NCBI GenBank assembly: GCA_017379935.1
Contig: JAFNVC010000023.1
Span: forward strand, 1-64,000
Length of the DNA: 64,000 nucleotides
DNA from: Clostridia bacterium
Lineage (GTDB): Bacteria > Bacillota > Clostridia > Oscillospirales > Acutalibacteraceae
Direction: 5' to 3'
Made by a program: the position numbers and the translations under genes. The notes under the pieces were generated by a model, which saw only the letters and a program-made list of their open reading frames with translations, ran no database searches and was not told the DNA's origin. Position 1 is the stretch's first letter; each line of letters starts with the position of its first letter. This document shows positions 52,028-61,074 of the stretch, piece by piece.

Positions 52028-53071
52028 TTATTCGATGATGATCTTCTCGTCACCTGCGATGATTTCGCCGATTACATAAGCGTCCTCGCCGTTTGCCTTG
52101 AGAATTTCAATTGCCTTGTCAGCATCCTCTTTTGCAACAACAACGCTCATACCAACACCCATATTGTATGTGTTGAACATATCACGCTCGGGAATGTTGC
52201 CTGTCTTTGCGATGAGATCGAAGATCGGGAGGATACGGATTGAAGCCTTGTCGATCTTTGCGCCGAAGCCGTCAGGAAGGCTTCTGGGAATATTCTCATA
52301 GAAGCCGCCGCCTGTGATATGAGAAACAGACTTGACTGTTACCTCGTCGAAGAGAGCGAGCATCGGCTTAACGTAAATCTTTGTAGGAGTGAGAAGTGTC
52401 TCGCCGAGTGACTTGCCGCCAAGTTCCTCCATCGGAGTCTTGAGGTCAGCGTTATCAACGTCGAAAACCTTTCTTACAAGTGAGAAGCCGTTTGAATGAA
52501 CACCTGATGACGGGAGAGCGATGATAACGTCGCCTTCCTTTACAAGCTTGTTGTTGACGATCTTGTCCTTATCAACAACGCCTACTGAGAAGCCTGCCAT
52601 ATCATATTCGTCAACGGGATAGAAGCCGGGCATTTCTGCAGTCTCACCGCCGATGAGTGCTGAGCCTGACTGAACACAGCCCTCTGCAACACCTGCAACG
52701 ATATCTGCGATTCTTTCGGGAATGTTCTTGCCGCAAGCGATATAGTCGAGGAAGAACAACGGCTTTGCGCCGCAGCAGATAACGTCGTTGACACACATTG
52801 CAACGCAGTCGATACCGACTGTATCGTGCTTATCCATAAGGAAAGCCATCTTGAGCTTTGTGCCGACACCGTCTGTACCGCTGACGAGAACGGGCTTTGA
52901 AATACCTGTGAGGTCAAGCTCGAAAAGTCCGCCGAATCCACCGATGTCTGATGCAACTGAGTTTGACATTGTTCTTGCGATATGAGCCTTCATAAGCTCA
53001 ACTGCCTTGTAGCCTGCTGTTATATCTACGCCTGCTGCTGCGTAGCTGTCTGATTTAGAGTTAGTATGCAT
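52028..53071 (-). CDS. purM: Phosphoribosylformylglycinamidine cyclo-ligase (AIR synthetase)
   Basis: ATG 53071 follows GGAAAGGAAT and gives 347 residues starting [47 protein letters not shown] and [13 protein letters not shown] are the usual AIR synthetase blocks. It makes AIR from FGAM. Five bases separate it from purF. Confidence 0.97.
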   Translation of the reverse strand: MHTNSKSDSYAAAGVDITAGYKAVELMKAHIARTMSNSVASDIGGFGGLFELDLTGISKPVLVSGTDGVGTKLKMAFLMDKHDTVGIDCVAMCVNDVICCGAKPLFFLDYIACGKNIPERIADIVAGVAEGCVQSGSALIGGETAEMPGFYPVDEYDMAGFSVGVVDKDKIVNNKLVKEGDVIIALPSSGVHSNGFSLVRKVFDVDNADLKTPMEELGGKSLGETLLTPTKIYVKPMLALFDEVTVKSVSHITGGGFYENIPRSLPDGFGAKIDKASIRILPIFDLIAKTGNIPERDMFNTYNMGVGMSVVVAKEDADKAIEILKANGEDAYVIGEIIAGDEKIIIE

Positions 53072-53076
53072 AATTC

Positions 53077-54501
53077 TTATTCCTTTCCGTTCCAACAATA
53101 TGTGCAAAGGTCGCATTCATCAAGTCCGATTGCCTCGATAAGACCTTCGAGTGACTGAAATTCGAGTGATGCGAAATGAAATTTTTCGCAGATTGTCTGA
53201 CGAAGCTTTTTGCCTCGTTCAGTTGAAGAATCGCTGTATTCTTCGATATACTTAAAGCCTTCCTCACCCTCAAGCTCCATAATGGTGCTTCTTGTTATAA
53301 GGTCGAGGTCGCTCGTGTTACGGGAGAAGTTGAGGTATTTACAGCCGTACATAATCGGCGGGCAGGCAGAACGCATATGGACCGCCTTAGCACCGTTCGA
53401 GTAGAGGAACTCGACTGTTTCGCGAAGCTGTGTTCCGCGGACGATTGAATCGTCAACAAAGAGAAGATTCTTGTCACGGATAAGCTCGTGTACGGGTACC
53501 TGCTTCATTTTCGCAACCCTGCTTCTGTCACTCTGCTTGGATGACATAAAGCTTCTGGGCCACGTGGGAGTATATTTGATAAACGGTCTCGAGAACGGGA
53601 TGCGGCTCTTGTTAGCATAGCCGATCGCGTGAGGTGTACCGGAATCGGGAACACCACTGACATAGTCAACATCCTTCGCATTGCCGACCTTCATATCGTG
53701 CTCGGCAAGGATTTCGCCGTTACGGTAACGCATAACCTCAACGTTAACGCCCTCGTAATTTGACGGTGAATAGCCGTAATATGACCAGAGGAAAGCACAG
53801 ATGCGCTTTTTCTTGCCGGGCTCGGCAAGCTGTGTGAGCTTATCGCAGGTGAATTCCACGATTTCGCCCGGTCCGAGCTCCTTTTCATCCTCGTAGCCGA
53901 GCTTCTGATAAGCAAAGGACTCGAAGGAAACGCAATAGCCGTTTTCACTCTTTCCGACAAGCACGGGGATTCTGCCGAGTCTGTCGCGTGCGGCAATGAT
54001 TGCACCGTCATTCTTAAGAATGAGGATTGATGCCGTGCCCTCGATAACCTGCTGTGCGAAGTGGATACCTGTAACGAAATCGCTCTTCTGATTGATGAGT
54101 GCCGCTACAAGCTCGGTGGAGTTGACCTTACCGCCTGTCATAGCATTGAACTGTCCGCCGCTGAAATCAAGATACTGCTTGATAAGCTCATCTGCGTTGT
54201 TGATAACACCGACGATGCAGATTGCATAAGTGCCGAGATTTGAACGGACGAGAAGCGGCTGAGGGTCGGAATCGCTGATACAGCCGATTGCCGAATTGCC
54301 CTTCATCTCTTCAAAAACATTCTCGAACTTTGTTCTGAAGGGTGAGTTTTCGATATTATGAATATCGCGCTGTAAGCCGATTTCTTTATCGTAAGCGGCC
54401 ATACCGCCGCGGCGCGTGCCGAGATGTGAGTGGTAGTCCGTGCCGAAGAAGACATCGTAAATCGCGTCCCCCTTGCAGGCTGCGCCAAAAAATCCTCCCA
54501 T
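53077..54501 (-). CDS. purF: Amidophosphoribosyltransferase homologue lacking the N-terminal catalytic cysteine
   Basis: The 474-residue protein has an N-terminal Ntn-type glutaminase domain (about 1-240) and a C-terminal phosphoribosyltransferase domain with the PRPP loop [16 protein letters not shown] (about 365-380). Near the end are C-x2-C-x2-C cysteines ([10 protein letters not shown]), which may bind an iron-sulfur cluster as in B. subtilis PurF. Canonical PurF matures to an N-terminal Cys-Gly sequence; here the chain starts MGGFFGAAC, with Gly in the place of the nucleophile. The frame cannot be extended upstream because an in-frame TAA lies five codons before the ATG, and GGAGG supports this start. 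It sits in the operon position of purF between purE and purM. Confidence 0.9.
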   Translation of the reverse strand: MGGFFGAACKGDAIYDVFFGTDYHSHLGTRRGGMAAYDKEIGLQRDIHNIENSPFRTKFENVFEEMKGNSAIGCISDSDPQPLLVRSNLGTYAICIVGVINNADELIKQYLDFSGGQFNAMTGGKVNSTELVAALINQKSDFVTGIHFAQQVIEGTASILILKNDGAIIAARDRLGRIPVLVGKSENGYCVSFESFAYQKLGYEDEKELGPGEIVEFTCDKLTQLAEPGKKKRICAFLWSYYGYSPSNYEGVNVEVMRYRNGEILAEHDMKVGNAKDVDYVSGVPDSGTPHAIGYANKSRIPFSRPFIKYTPTWPRSFMSSKQSDRSRVAKMKQVPVHELIRDKNLLFVDDSIVRGTQLRETVEFLYSNGAKAVHMRSACPPIMYGCKYLNFSRNTSDLDLITRSTIMELEGEEGFKYIEEYSDSSTERGKKLRQTICEKFHFASLEFQSLEGLIEAIGLDECDLCTYCWNGKE

Positions 54502-54547
54502 ATATTTACCTCCGTTTTAAGGAAAATGCCTGTGTGTCTGCCTGTGA

Positions 54548-55042
54548 TTATTTATTGAATCTCTTTTCGATATCAGCGTTCTTTTTGAGAACATTTTCTG
54601 ATGCAGCCTTTCTCTGAGCGTCAAGCTTTGCCGCAACCTCGTCGTCGCTGACAGAGAGAATCTGGATTGCGAGAAGAGCCGCATTTGCCGCACCGTCGAT
54701 AGCAACTGTTGCAACGGGAATGCCTGCGGGCATCTGAACGGTAGAAAGAAGAGCATCGAGACCGTCGAGAGTTGATGACTTGACGGGAATACCGATTACG
54801 GGCAGAGTTGTATTTGCTGCGATTGCACCTGCAAGGTGTGCTGCCTTACCTGCCGCCGCGATGATTGCGCCGAAACCGTTTGCGCGTGCATTCGCTGAAA
54901 ATTCCTTTGCCTCTACAGGTGTTCTGTGTGCTGAGAAAACGTGTACCTCATAGGGAACACCAAACTCATCAAGAGTTGTCATTGCTTTTTCAACTACGGG
55001 CAAATCGCTGTCGCTACCCATAATAATACCGATTTTTTTCAT
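54548..55042 (-). CDS. purE: N5-carboxyaminoimidazole ribonucleotide mutase / AIR carboxylase
   Basis: The 164-residue protein shows IGIIMGSDSDLPVVEKA, VFSAHRTPVEAKEF, IIAAAGKAAHLAGAIAANTTLPVIGIPV and DGLDALLSTVQMPAGIPVATVAI. First gene of the purine operon, preceded by AGGAGG and by the ZTP riboswitch. No purK lies nearby, so it may act directly with CO2 (class II) or with a PurK encoded elsewhere. Confidence 0.97.
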   Translation of the reverse strand: MKKIGIIMGSDSDLPVVEKAMTTLDEFGVPYEVHVFSAHRTPVEAKEFSANARANGFGAIIAAAGKAAHLAGAIAANTTLPVIGIPVKSSTLDGLDALLSTVQMPAGIPVATVAIDGAANAALLAIQILSVSDDEVAAKLDAQRKAASENVLKKNADIEKRFNK

Positions 55043-55067
55043 AAAAAGTCCTCCTGAAAATATTAAA

Positions 55068-55170
55068 GGGCAGTCCTATTTTGTAAACAGGACTGCCCAG
55101 ACGGTCGGCTGAAAACTCCTTCTGCTCCCTCGTGGTTATCCACGCTTCCGTCAGTCACAAAAGGGTCAAT
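55068..55170 (-). promoter_or_regulatory. ZTP (pfl) riboswitch with terminator, controlling the purine operon
   Basis: On the minus strand the conserved ZTP-aptamer segments occur in order: GTGACTGACGG (near 55158-55148), a variable hairpin CGTGGATAACCACG, GGGAGCAG (55129-55122) and CCGACCGTCTGGGCA (55108-55094). The last merges into a terminator stem, GGGCAGTCCT/AGGACTGCCC (55098-55068), followed by TTTAATATTTT. ZTP and ZMP accumulate when 10-formyl-THF is short, and binding prevents termination. The operon downstream includes fhs, glyA and two formyl-THF-using enzymes, which fits this logic. Confidence 0.9.
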
Positions 55171-55184
55171 ATTCGTGTGGTTTA

Positions 55185-55213
55185 ATTATACCAAAAACCG
55201 CCGTAAAGGTCAA
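55185..55213 (-). promoter_or_regulatory. Promoter of the purine operon
   Basis: On the minus strand TTGACC (55213-55208) and TATAAT (55190-55185), 17-bp spacer, placing the start a few bases before the ZTP aptamer. It begins 60 nt after the pyrI stop. Confidence 0.85.
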
Positions 55214-55273
55214 TGTAGTCAAGTGTAAAACTTTGTCCCCTGTTTTAGCTGTTGTCTATCAAATTTATACAAT

Positions 55274-55693
55274 TTATTCTGCTTTTGTTTCGCAGTAAAT
55301 GCATCTGTAAACCGCTTTTTCGCCATTATCTGTCTTTTTGAAAATATGCGGTAATTCCTGCTCAACCGAGGTGATGCATCGGGGATTTTTGCATTTGATT
55401 ACGTTAGTAAGCTTTTCGGGTAAGGACACCTTTCTTTTTTCGACAAGCTTGCTGTCTTTGATGATGTCAACGGTTACGTTCGGGTCAACGTAGCCGAGAA
55501 GCTCAACGTCAACATCGATATCCGCATCAACCTTGATAATATCCTTTTTACCCATCTTGTTGCTGCTGACGTTCTTGATAATTGCAACGGAGCAGTCAAG
55601 CTCGTCAAGCTTTAAAAGATTGTAAATCTGCATACCCTTACCGGCCTTGATATGGTCGATAACGATACCGTTTCTGATTGAATCTATATTCAT
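55274..55693 (-). CDS. pyrI: Aspartate carbamoyltransferase regulatory chain
   Basis: The 139-residue protein has the N-terminal allosteric ferredoxin-like domain (IRNGIVIDHIKAGKGMQIYNLL) and a C-terminal zinc domain with four cysteines (CKNPRCIT and CIYC). It binds nucleotide effectors and associates with PyrB, whose stop codon adjoins its start. Last gene of the pyrimidine operon. No clear terminator follows. Confidence 0.95.
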   Translation of the reverse strand: MNIDSIRNGIVIDHIKAGKGMQIYNLLKLDELDCSVAIIKNVSSNKMGKKDIIKVDADIDVDVELLGYVDPNVTVDIIKDSKLVEKRKVSLPEKLTNVIKCKNPRCITSVEQELPHIFKKTDNGEKAVYRCIYCETKAE

Positions 55694-56608
55694 TTATTTT
55701 ACCTCCAGAAGCTTGAGTATCAAAGCCATTCTCATATACTTGCCGTTAAGCACCTGCTTGAAATAGCAGGCTCTGGGGTCATTGTCAACCGCTACGCTGA
55801 TCTCGTTGACTCGGGGCAGCGGATGCATAATCGTGAGATCGGACTTTGCCGTCTCAAGCTTTTCGGGAGTGAGGATATAGCTGTCCTTAAGACGGAGATA
55901 ATCCTCCTCGTTGAAGAAGCGTTCGCGCTGAACGCGTGTCATATAGAGAATGTCAAGCTCGGGCATAACCGATTCGAGGTCAGTTGTCTGAACATATTCA
56001 AGATTATTCTTCTGAATGATATCCTTCTTGACATAGCTCGGAAGCTTGAGCTCCTCGGGAGAAATGAGGACGAATTTAACACCCTCGTATCTTGAAAGTG
56101 CGCTGATGAGCGAATGCACGGTTCTGCCGAATTTAAGGTCACCGCAGAAGCCGACTGTGATATTGTTGAAGCGACCCTTTTCACGGCTGATTGTGAGAAG
56201 GTCAGCAAGAGTCTGTGTCGGGTGGTTGTGACCGCCGTCACCGGCATTGATAACGGGCACGCTCGCGTTCATTGAAGCGACAAGGGGTGCACCCTCCTTA
56301 GGATGGCGCATAGCAATGATATCTGCATAGCAGGAAATTGTCTTTGCAGTATCAGCCACGCTCTCGCCCTTTGCAGCAGAGCTTGACTTTGCATCTGACA
56401 TACTCAGCACATTACCGCCGAGCTCGTACATAGCAGCCTCAAAGCTTAAGCGTGTTCTTGTTGACGGCTCAAAGAAAAGCGTTGCAAGCTTTTTGCCGTC
56501 GCACTTATGAGCATATTTTTCCGGGTTTTCGATAATATCGTTTGCACAAGCGACAAGCTCGTCAAGCTCAGCAACCGAAAGATCAAGAATATCGATAACG
56601 CTTCTCAT
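55694..56608 (-). CDS. pyrB: Aspartate carbamoyltransferase catalytic chain
   Basis: The 304-residue protein shows [17 protein letters not shown] (carbamoyl phosphate site), [20 protein letters not shown] and [10 protein letters not shown]. It condenses carbamoyl phosphate and aspartate. The ATG overlaps the pyrE stop by one base. Confidence 0.97.
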   Translation of the reverse strand: MRSVIDILDLSVAELDELVACANDIIENPEKYAHKCDGKKLATLFFEPSTRTRLSFEAAMYELGGNVLSMSDAKSSSAAKGESVADTAKTISCYADIIAMRHPKEGAPLVASMNASVPVINAGDGGHNHPTQTLADLLTISREKGRFNNITVGFCGDLKFGRTVHSLISALSRYEGVKFVLISPEELKLPSYVKKDIIQKNNLEYVQTTDLESVMPELDILYMTRVQRERFFNEEDYLRLKDSYILTPEKLETAKSDLTIMHPLPRVNEISVAVDNDPRACYFKQVLNGKYMRMALILKLLEVK

Positions 56609-57246
56609 TATTTCGCTCCTCCGATCCAGCTTTCGTCGGACGGGTTATTTCTGAATGCGATAAGTCTCTGAATATCCTCTGTTGCGATGTAGCCTTCCTC
56701 AGCTGCAACCTCTGCGATAACGTCAAAGTTTGTGAGTGAGTAGTTGATAACGTTTGCTTCCTCAAGGCGTACAAGGCCCTTCTTCATACCGTATGTGAAG
56801 ATTGAAACAATACCGAGAACATCTGCGCCTGCTTCACGAAGAACGTTTACAACCTCGATAACACTGCCGCCTGTTGAGATAAGATCCTCAACGACAACAA
56901 CCTTCTGACCGGGAAGAAGCTTACCCTCGATCTGATTCTGTCTGCCGTGATCCTTATTACCTGAACGAACATAGCCCATAGGCATATCAAGGATGTGAGC
57001 TGTAATAGCTGCATGAGCGATACCTGCAGTTGATGTACCCATAAGCACCTCTGCCTCGGGATACTTCTCTTTGATAAGTTTAGCAAGACCGTTTTCAACA
57101 TCAGTTCTTACATCGGGTGCAGTAAGCGTGAGTCTGTTGTCACAGTAAACAGGGCTCTTGATGCCGCTTGCCCATGTGAACGGCTCCTCGGGACGGAAGA
57201 AAACCGCCTTGATTTTAAGTAAGTCTTTTGCAATAAGCTTCTCCAT
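56608..57246 (-). CDS. pyrE: Orotate phosphoribosyltransferase
   Basis: The 212-residue protein has [49 protein letters not shown] and the PRPP loop [14 protein letters not shown]. It makes OMP from orotate and PRPP. AAAGGAG precedes ATG 57246, 37 nt after pyrF. Confidence 0.97.
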   Translation of the reverse strand: MEKLIAKDLLKIKAVFFRPEEPFTWASGIKSPVYCDNRLTLTAPDVRTDVENGLAKLIKEKYPEAEVLMGTSTAGIAHAAITAHILDMPMGYVRSGNKDHGRQNQIEGKLLPGQKVVVVEDLISTGGSVIEVVNVLREAGADVLGIVSIFTYGMKKGLVRLEEANVINYSLTNFDVIAEVAAEEGYIATEDIQRLIAFRNNPSDESWIGGAK

Positions 57247-57283
57247 AGTGTTATTCTCCTTTATCTCAACTTTTATTTTAAAC

Positions 57284-57988
57284 TTAGTCTACAAATTCAG
57301 CTACACATCTGTTGTAAGCCGCAACGGGATCTGCCGCCGCTGTGATAGGTCTGCCGACTACGATGTAGTCAGAGCCGATCTTCTTTGCCTCAGCTGGAGT
57401 CATAACGCGCACCTGATCGCCGATATCGCCGTCTGCGAAGCGGACACCCGGTGTAACAGTAACAAAGCCGTCACCACAGGTTTCGTGTACCTTACCTGCC
57501 TCAAGCGGAGAGCAAACAACACCGTCAAGACCTGCAAGCTTTGCATTGTGGGCATAGTGCATAACAACCTTGTCGATAGGCTCGTTGATGAGAAGGTCTG
57601 TCTTCATTCTCTCCTCGCTTGTTGACGTAAGCTGTGTAACGGCAATGAGCATCGGTCTTGTGCCGTCAGGACGTGTAAGACCCTCGAGAGCAGCCTCCAT
57701 CATCGCGATTGTTCCGCCTGCGTGAAGGTTTGTCATATCAACATCAAGGTTTGAAAGAACTGCCATTGACTTCTTTACTGTGTTGGGGATATCGTGAAGC
57801 TTGAGATCAAGGAAAATCTTGTGACCTCTCTCCTTGATTTCCTTAACAATCTGCGGACCTTCAGCATAGAAAAGCTCCATACCGATTTTTACGAAGGGCT
57901 TTCTGCCCTCATTAACGAACTTATCAAGAAAGCTCATTACGTCTGCCTTTGACGAAAAGTCGCAGGCTACAATTACATCCTTACCCAT
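57284..57988 (-). CDS. pyrF: Orotidine 5'-phosphate decarboxylase
   Basis: The 234-residue TIM-barrel protein contains VIVACDFSSKADVMSFLDKF, the catalytic FLDLKLHDIPNTVKKSM (Asp-x-Lys with following Asp) and VTPGVRFADGDIGDQVRVMTP. It decarboxylates OMP to UMP. Start overlaps the pyrD stop by one base. Confidence 0.96.
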   Translation of the reverse strand: MGKDVIVACDFSSKADVMSFLDKFVNEGRKPFVKIGMELFYAEGPQIVKEIKERGHKIFLDLKLHDIPNTVKKSMAVLSNLDVDMTNLHAGGTIAMMEAALEGLTRPDGTRPMLIAVTQLTSTSEERMKTDLLINEPIDKVVMHYAHNAKLAGLDGVVCSPLEAGKVHETCGDGFVTVTPGVRFADGDIGDQVRVMTPAEAKKIGSDYIVVGRPITAAADPVAAYNRCVAEFVD

Positions 57989-58899
57989 TAGTGTGCTCCT
58001 CCTATTATTTCACTTAAATTATTTATTCCGTATTTTTCCATTACTCCCGGAAGGTCGTTGACAATATCTCTTGCCGCAAACGGATCAATGAGATTTGCCG
58101 CGCCGACCTCAACAGCAGTTGCGCCCGCAAGCATAAGCTCGATGACATCCTCTGCTGACGATACACCGCCCATTCCGACGATGGGAATATTGACTGCTTC
58201 GTAGACCTGATAAATCATTCTGACAGCCACGGGCTTTATTGCAGGACCCGAGAAGCCGCCCATTTTATTCGCGATGACAGGCTTCTTCGTTTTGAGATCA
58301 ATCTTCATACCGAGAAGAGTGTTTATCATACTGATGCCGTCTGCGCCTGCTTCCTCGCAAGCCTTTGCGATTGATACGATGTCCGTAACGTTCGGTGAAA
58401 GCTTGATTATAACGGGCTTTGTTGTTACAGCCTTGACAGCCTTTGTAACCTCTGCCGCCGCCTCAGCCGATGTACCGAACGCCATACCGCCGCCGTGAAC
58501 GTTAGGACAGGAGACGTTAACCTCGAGCCAGCCGACCTGCTCCTCTTTGTCGAGCTTTTCGCAGGTGTAGACATAATCCTCAACAGCAAAGCCGCTGACG
58601 TTTGCCATAACGGGCTTATTGAAGCATTTCTTAAGCTTCGGAAGCTCGTTTGCGATAACAGCCTCAACGCCCGGATTCTGAAGACCGACAGCGTTTATCA
58701 TACCTCTGTCACATTCCGCAATTCGCGGTGTAGGATTGCCGAAGCGTGCATCCTTTGTTGTGCCCTTGAACGAAAACGTTCCGAGACAGTTGATATCGTA
58801 AAGCTCTGCGAACTCATAGCCGAAGCCGAAGGTTCCGCTCGCAGGGATTACGGGATTGTCAAGTGTTATATTGCAAAGCTCAACTTTTGTGTTTACCAT
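57988..58899 (-). CDS. pyrD: Dihydroorotate dehydrogenase, class 1B catalytic subunit
   Basis: With ATG 58899 (GGGAGGAAATC upstream) the product has 303 residues: NPVIPASGTFGFGYEFAELYD, WLEVNVSCPNVHGGGMAFG with the catalytic cysteine, and VGMGGVSSAEDVIELMLAGA. The cysteine base and the partner PyrK mark class 1B, which passes electrons to NAD+. The start overlaps pyrK by seven bases. The longer upstream start lies inside pyrK. Confidence 0.96.
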   Translation of the reverse strand: MVNTKVELCNITLDNPVIPASGTFGFGYEFAELYDINCLGTFSFKGTTKDARFGNPTPRIAECDRGMINAVGLQNPGVEAVIANELPKLKKCFNKPVMANVSGFAVEDYVYTCEKLDKEEQVGWLEVNVSCPNVHGGGMAFGTSAEAAAEVTKAVKAVTTKPVIIKLSPNVTDIVSIAKACEEAGADGISMINTLLGMKIDLKTKKPVIANKMGGFSGPAIKPVAVRMIYQVYEAVNIPIVGMGGVSSAEDVIELMLAGATAVEVGAANLIDPFAARDIVNDLPGVMEKYGINNLSEIIGGAH

Positions 58900-59624
58900 A
58901 TGATTTCCTCCCTTTCGAGCACGGGACCGTCCTTGCAGATTCGCTTGTTGCCGTACTTTGTCTTGCACGAGCAGCCCATACAGGCACCGAAGCCGCAGCC
59001 CATTCTTTCCTCAAAGCTGTACTGACCGCTTGTTGTTGCCGTAGCCTCGATAGCCTTGAACATAGGCATCGGTCCGCAGGTGAAGAAGTAGGAGTAGGTG
59101 AGATTTTTCATAACGTCCGTAACGAAGCCCTTTGTGCCGTAGCTTCCGTCAACGGTTGTGATATAAACATCAGCGCCGAGAGCCTTGAATTCATCCTCGA
59201 AGAAGATTTCGTCCTTCGTGTTGAAGCCGAGGATAACCGTAGCCTTCTTACCTTCAGCGATAAGCTTTTTGCACAGATTATACATCGGAGGTACACCTAC
59301 ACCGCCGCCGATAAGAAGCGGATTGTCTCCGCTCTTTTCAAGGTTGTAGCCGTTACCGAGACCGAGAAGAACATCGAGCTTTTCACCGCAGGGCAGCTCT
59401 GCCATAGCCTCAGTACCCTGACCGACAACCTTGTAGATAATCGTGAGTGTTTTATCGTCATAATCGCAGACGGAAATCGGTCGTCTTAAATAAAAGCCGT
59501 CAAGCTTGATATTGACAAACTGACCCGATGCCGTAATAGCCGAGGTATCACCCTCTAGCACCATAAGGTACACATCTTTTGCGATTTTTTTATTTTCCGT
59601 GATTGTTAAAAATTCCTGTTTCAT
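58893..59624 (-). CDS. pyrK: Dihydroorotate dehydrogenase electron transfer subunit
   Basis: ATG 59624 follows AGGGAGAG and gives 243 residues. LRRPISVCDYDDKTLTIIYKVVG binds FAD, GGGVGVPPMYNLCKKL and TCGPMPMFKAIEA are NAD-binding segments, and GCGFGACMGCSCKTKYGNKRICKDG holds four cysteines for a [2Fe-2S] cluster. It hands electrons from PyrD to NAD+. Confidence 0.96.
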   Translation of the reverse strand: MKQEFLTITENKKIAKDVYLMVLEGDTSAITASGQFVNIKLDGFYLRRPISVCDYDDKTLTIIYKVVGQGTEAMAELPCGEKLDVLLGLGNGYNLEKSGDNPLLIGGGVGVPPMYNLCKKLIAEGKKATVILGFNTKDEIFFEDEFKALGADVYITTVDGSYGTKGFVTDVMKNLTYSYFFTCGPMPMFKAIEATATTSGQYSFEERMGCGFGACMGCSCKTKYGNKRICKDGPVLEREEIIW

Positions 59625-59625
59625 A

Positions 59626-60888
59626 TTACTCTCCCTGATATGCAATATTGCCGTCTGCTACGGTCAGCACACATTCGCCGTAAAGCTCCGCTCCCTTAAA
59701 CGGTGTGCTTCTTCCCTTGGAAAGGAATTTTTCGGGATCAACCGTATATTTTTTATCAAGGTCAAAGACCGTGAGATTTGCTTTTGCGCCCTGCTTTATT
59801 GAATTGTCAAAGCCGAAGCGGCTGCAGGGGTTGACGCTCATAATTTCAATAAGCTTTTCGAGTGACATTCTGCCGTTACGGACAAAATTCGTATACATTA
59901 CCGCAAAGGCTGTTTCAATACCGACAACACCCATAAGGCTGTCCTTAAGACCCTTACTCTTCTCCTCCTCGGAATGAGGCGCATGGTCGGTAGCTATCAT
60001 ATCTATCGTGCCGTCGAGGATACCCTCGATGAGTGCGTTTTTATCATCCTCCGAGCGCAGAGGCGGATTCATCTTGAAGCGTGCATCCTCCTGAAGATCC
60101 TTATCGGAGAGAACGAGATAATGCGGTGCAGTTTCGCAGGTGACATCAACACCTCTTGCCTTCGCCTCGCGGATAATCTGAACACTTTCCTTTGTCGAAA
60201 TGTGGCAGACGTGGTAGGCACAGCCGGTCTCTTCAACGAGCTTCAAGTCTCTTGCAATCGGACCGTATTCGCTCTCGGAGCAGATGCCCTTGTGACCGTG
60301 CGCCTTCGCGTATTCACCGTCGTGGATATAGCCGCCGTGAAGGAGTGCATTATCCTCGCAATGAGCAACAATCATTTTGCCGATAGACTTTGCCTTAAGC
60401 ATCGCAGAGCGCATCATTTCTTCATTCTGCACTCCCCTGCCGTCGTCCGAAAAGCCTGCTACATAAGGTGCCATAGCCTCCATATCGGAAAGCTCCTCAC
60501 CCATTTCGCCGACGGTTATCGTGCCGTAGGGCTTGACGGAAATAACCGCATCCCTTTCGATTGCATCGAGCTGAATTTTAAGATTTTCGTAATTATCGGG
60601 TGTCGGCTTAAGGTTCGGCATTGAGCAGACAAGAGTGTATCCGCCGTGCGCACAAGCCTTTGTACCCGTCTCTATAGTCTCCTTATACAAAAAACCCGGC
60701 TCTCGCAAATGCACGTGAACATCTGCAAGTCCGGGAAATATATATTTATTTTCGCAGTCAATAACAGTAGCTTTTTCCGAACAAAGGCACTCGGACACAG
60801 AAGCAATAATACCATCAGAAACAAGAAGATCCTGCTTCTTGATTTTACCGTCGGTATAAACCTGTCCGCCTTTGAGAATGAAGTTCAT
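59626..60888 (-). CDS. pyrC: Dihydroorotase
   Basis: The 420-residue amidohydrolase has the zinc motif DVHVHLREPG, HCEDNALLHGG, VCHISTKESV and IATDHAPHSEEEK. It closes carbamoyl aspartate to dihydroorotate. First gene of the pyr operon; AAAGGAGCAG precedes ATG 60888. Carbamoyl phosphate synthase genes are not in the window. Confidence 0.96.
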   Translation of the reverse strand: MNFILKGGQVYTDGKIKKQDLLVSDGIIASVSECLCSEKATVIDCENKYIFPGLADVHVHLREPGFLYKETIETGTKACAHGGYTLVCSMPNLKPTPDNYENLKIQLDAIERDAVISVKPYGTITVGEMGEELSDMEAMAPYVAGFSDDGRGVQNEEMMRSAMLKAKSIGKMIVAHCEDNALLHGGYIHDGEYAKAHGHKGICSESEYGPIARDLKLVEETGCAYHVCHISTKESVQIIREAKARGVDVTCETAPHYLVLSDKDLQEDARFKMNPPLRSEDDKNALIEGILDGTIDMIATDHAPHSEEEKSKGLKDSLMGVVGIETAFAVMYTNFVRNGRMSLEKLIEIMSVNPCSRFGFDNSIKQGAKANLTVFDLDKKYTVDPEKFLSKGRSTPFKGAELYGECVLTVADGNIAYQGE

Positions 60889-60935
60889 AAGCTGCTCCTT
60901 TCACCCTGTCAGATAACAAGGATCGTACTCTGAAA

Positions 60936-60964
60936 ATTTTATCACAAAACAGCGAAAATGTCAA
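60936..60964 (-). promoter_or_regulatory. Promoter of the pyrimidine operon
   Basis: On the minus strand TTGACA (60964-60959) and TAAAAT (60941-60936) with a 17-bp spacer. The leader is about 40 nt and holds no PyrR-type attenuator. Confidence 0.85.
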
Positions 60965-61038
60965 TCGGAACGGGGGTGTTTTATATATAGATAAAACTGT
61001 TGATTTTGATGCAAATTTTGTGAATATAGATAAACGAA

Positions 61039-61062
61039 GCCTGCACCCCGAGGAGTGCAGGC
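61039..61062 (-). terminator. Terminator after the secreted lipase-like gene 2
   Basis: GCCTGCACCCC (61039-61049) pairs with GGAGTGCAGGC (61052-61062); on the minus strand TTCGTTTATC follows, a weak T-run. Confidence 0.7.
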
Positions 61063-61074
61063 ATATTATTTTAA

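Noticed and set aside
53077..54501. The Cys-less PurF start as a sequencing or start-site error
   Set aside because: An in-frame TAA precedes the ATG, a GGAGG site supports the start, and the MGGFFG reading continues smoothly into the glutaminase-like domain.
60889..60958. PyrR attenuator in the pyr operon leader
   Set aside because: The leader is short and has neither the PyrR-binding loop nor a terminator/antiterminator pair.
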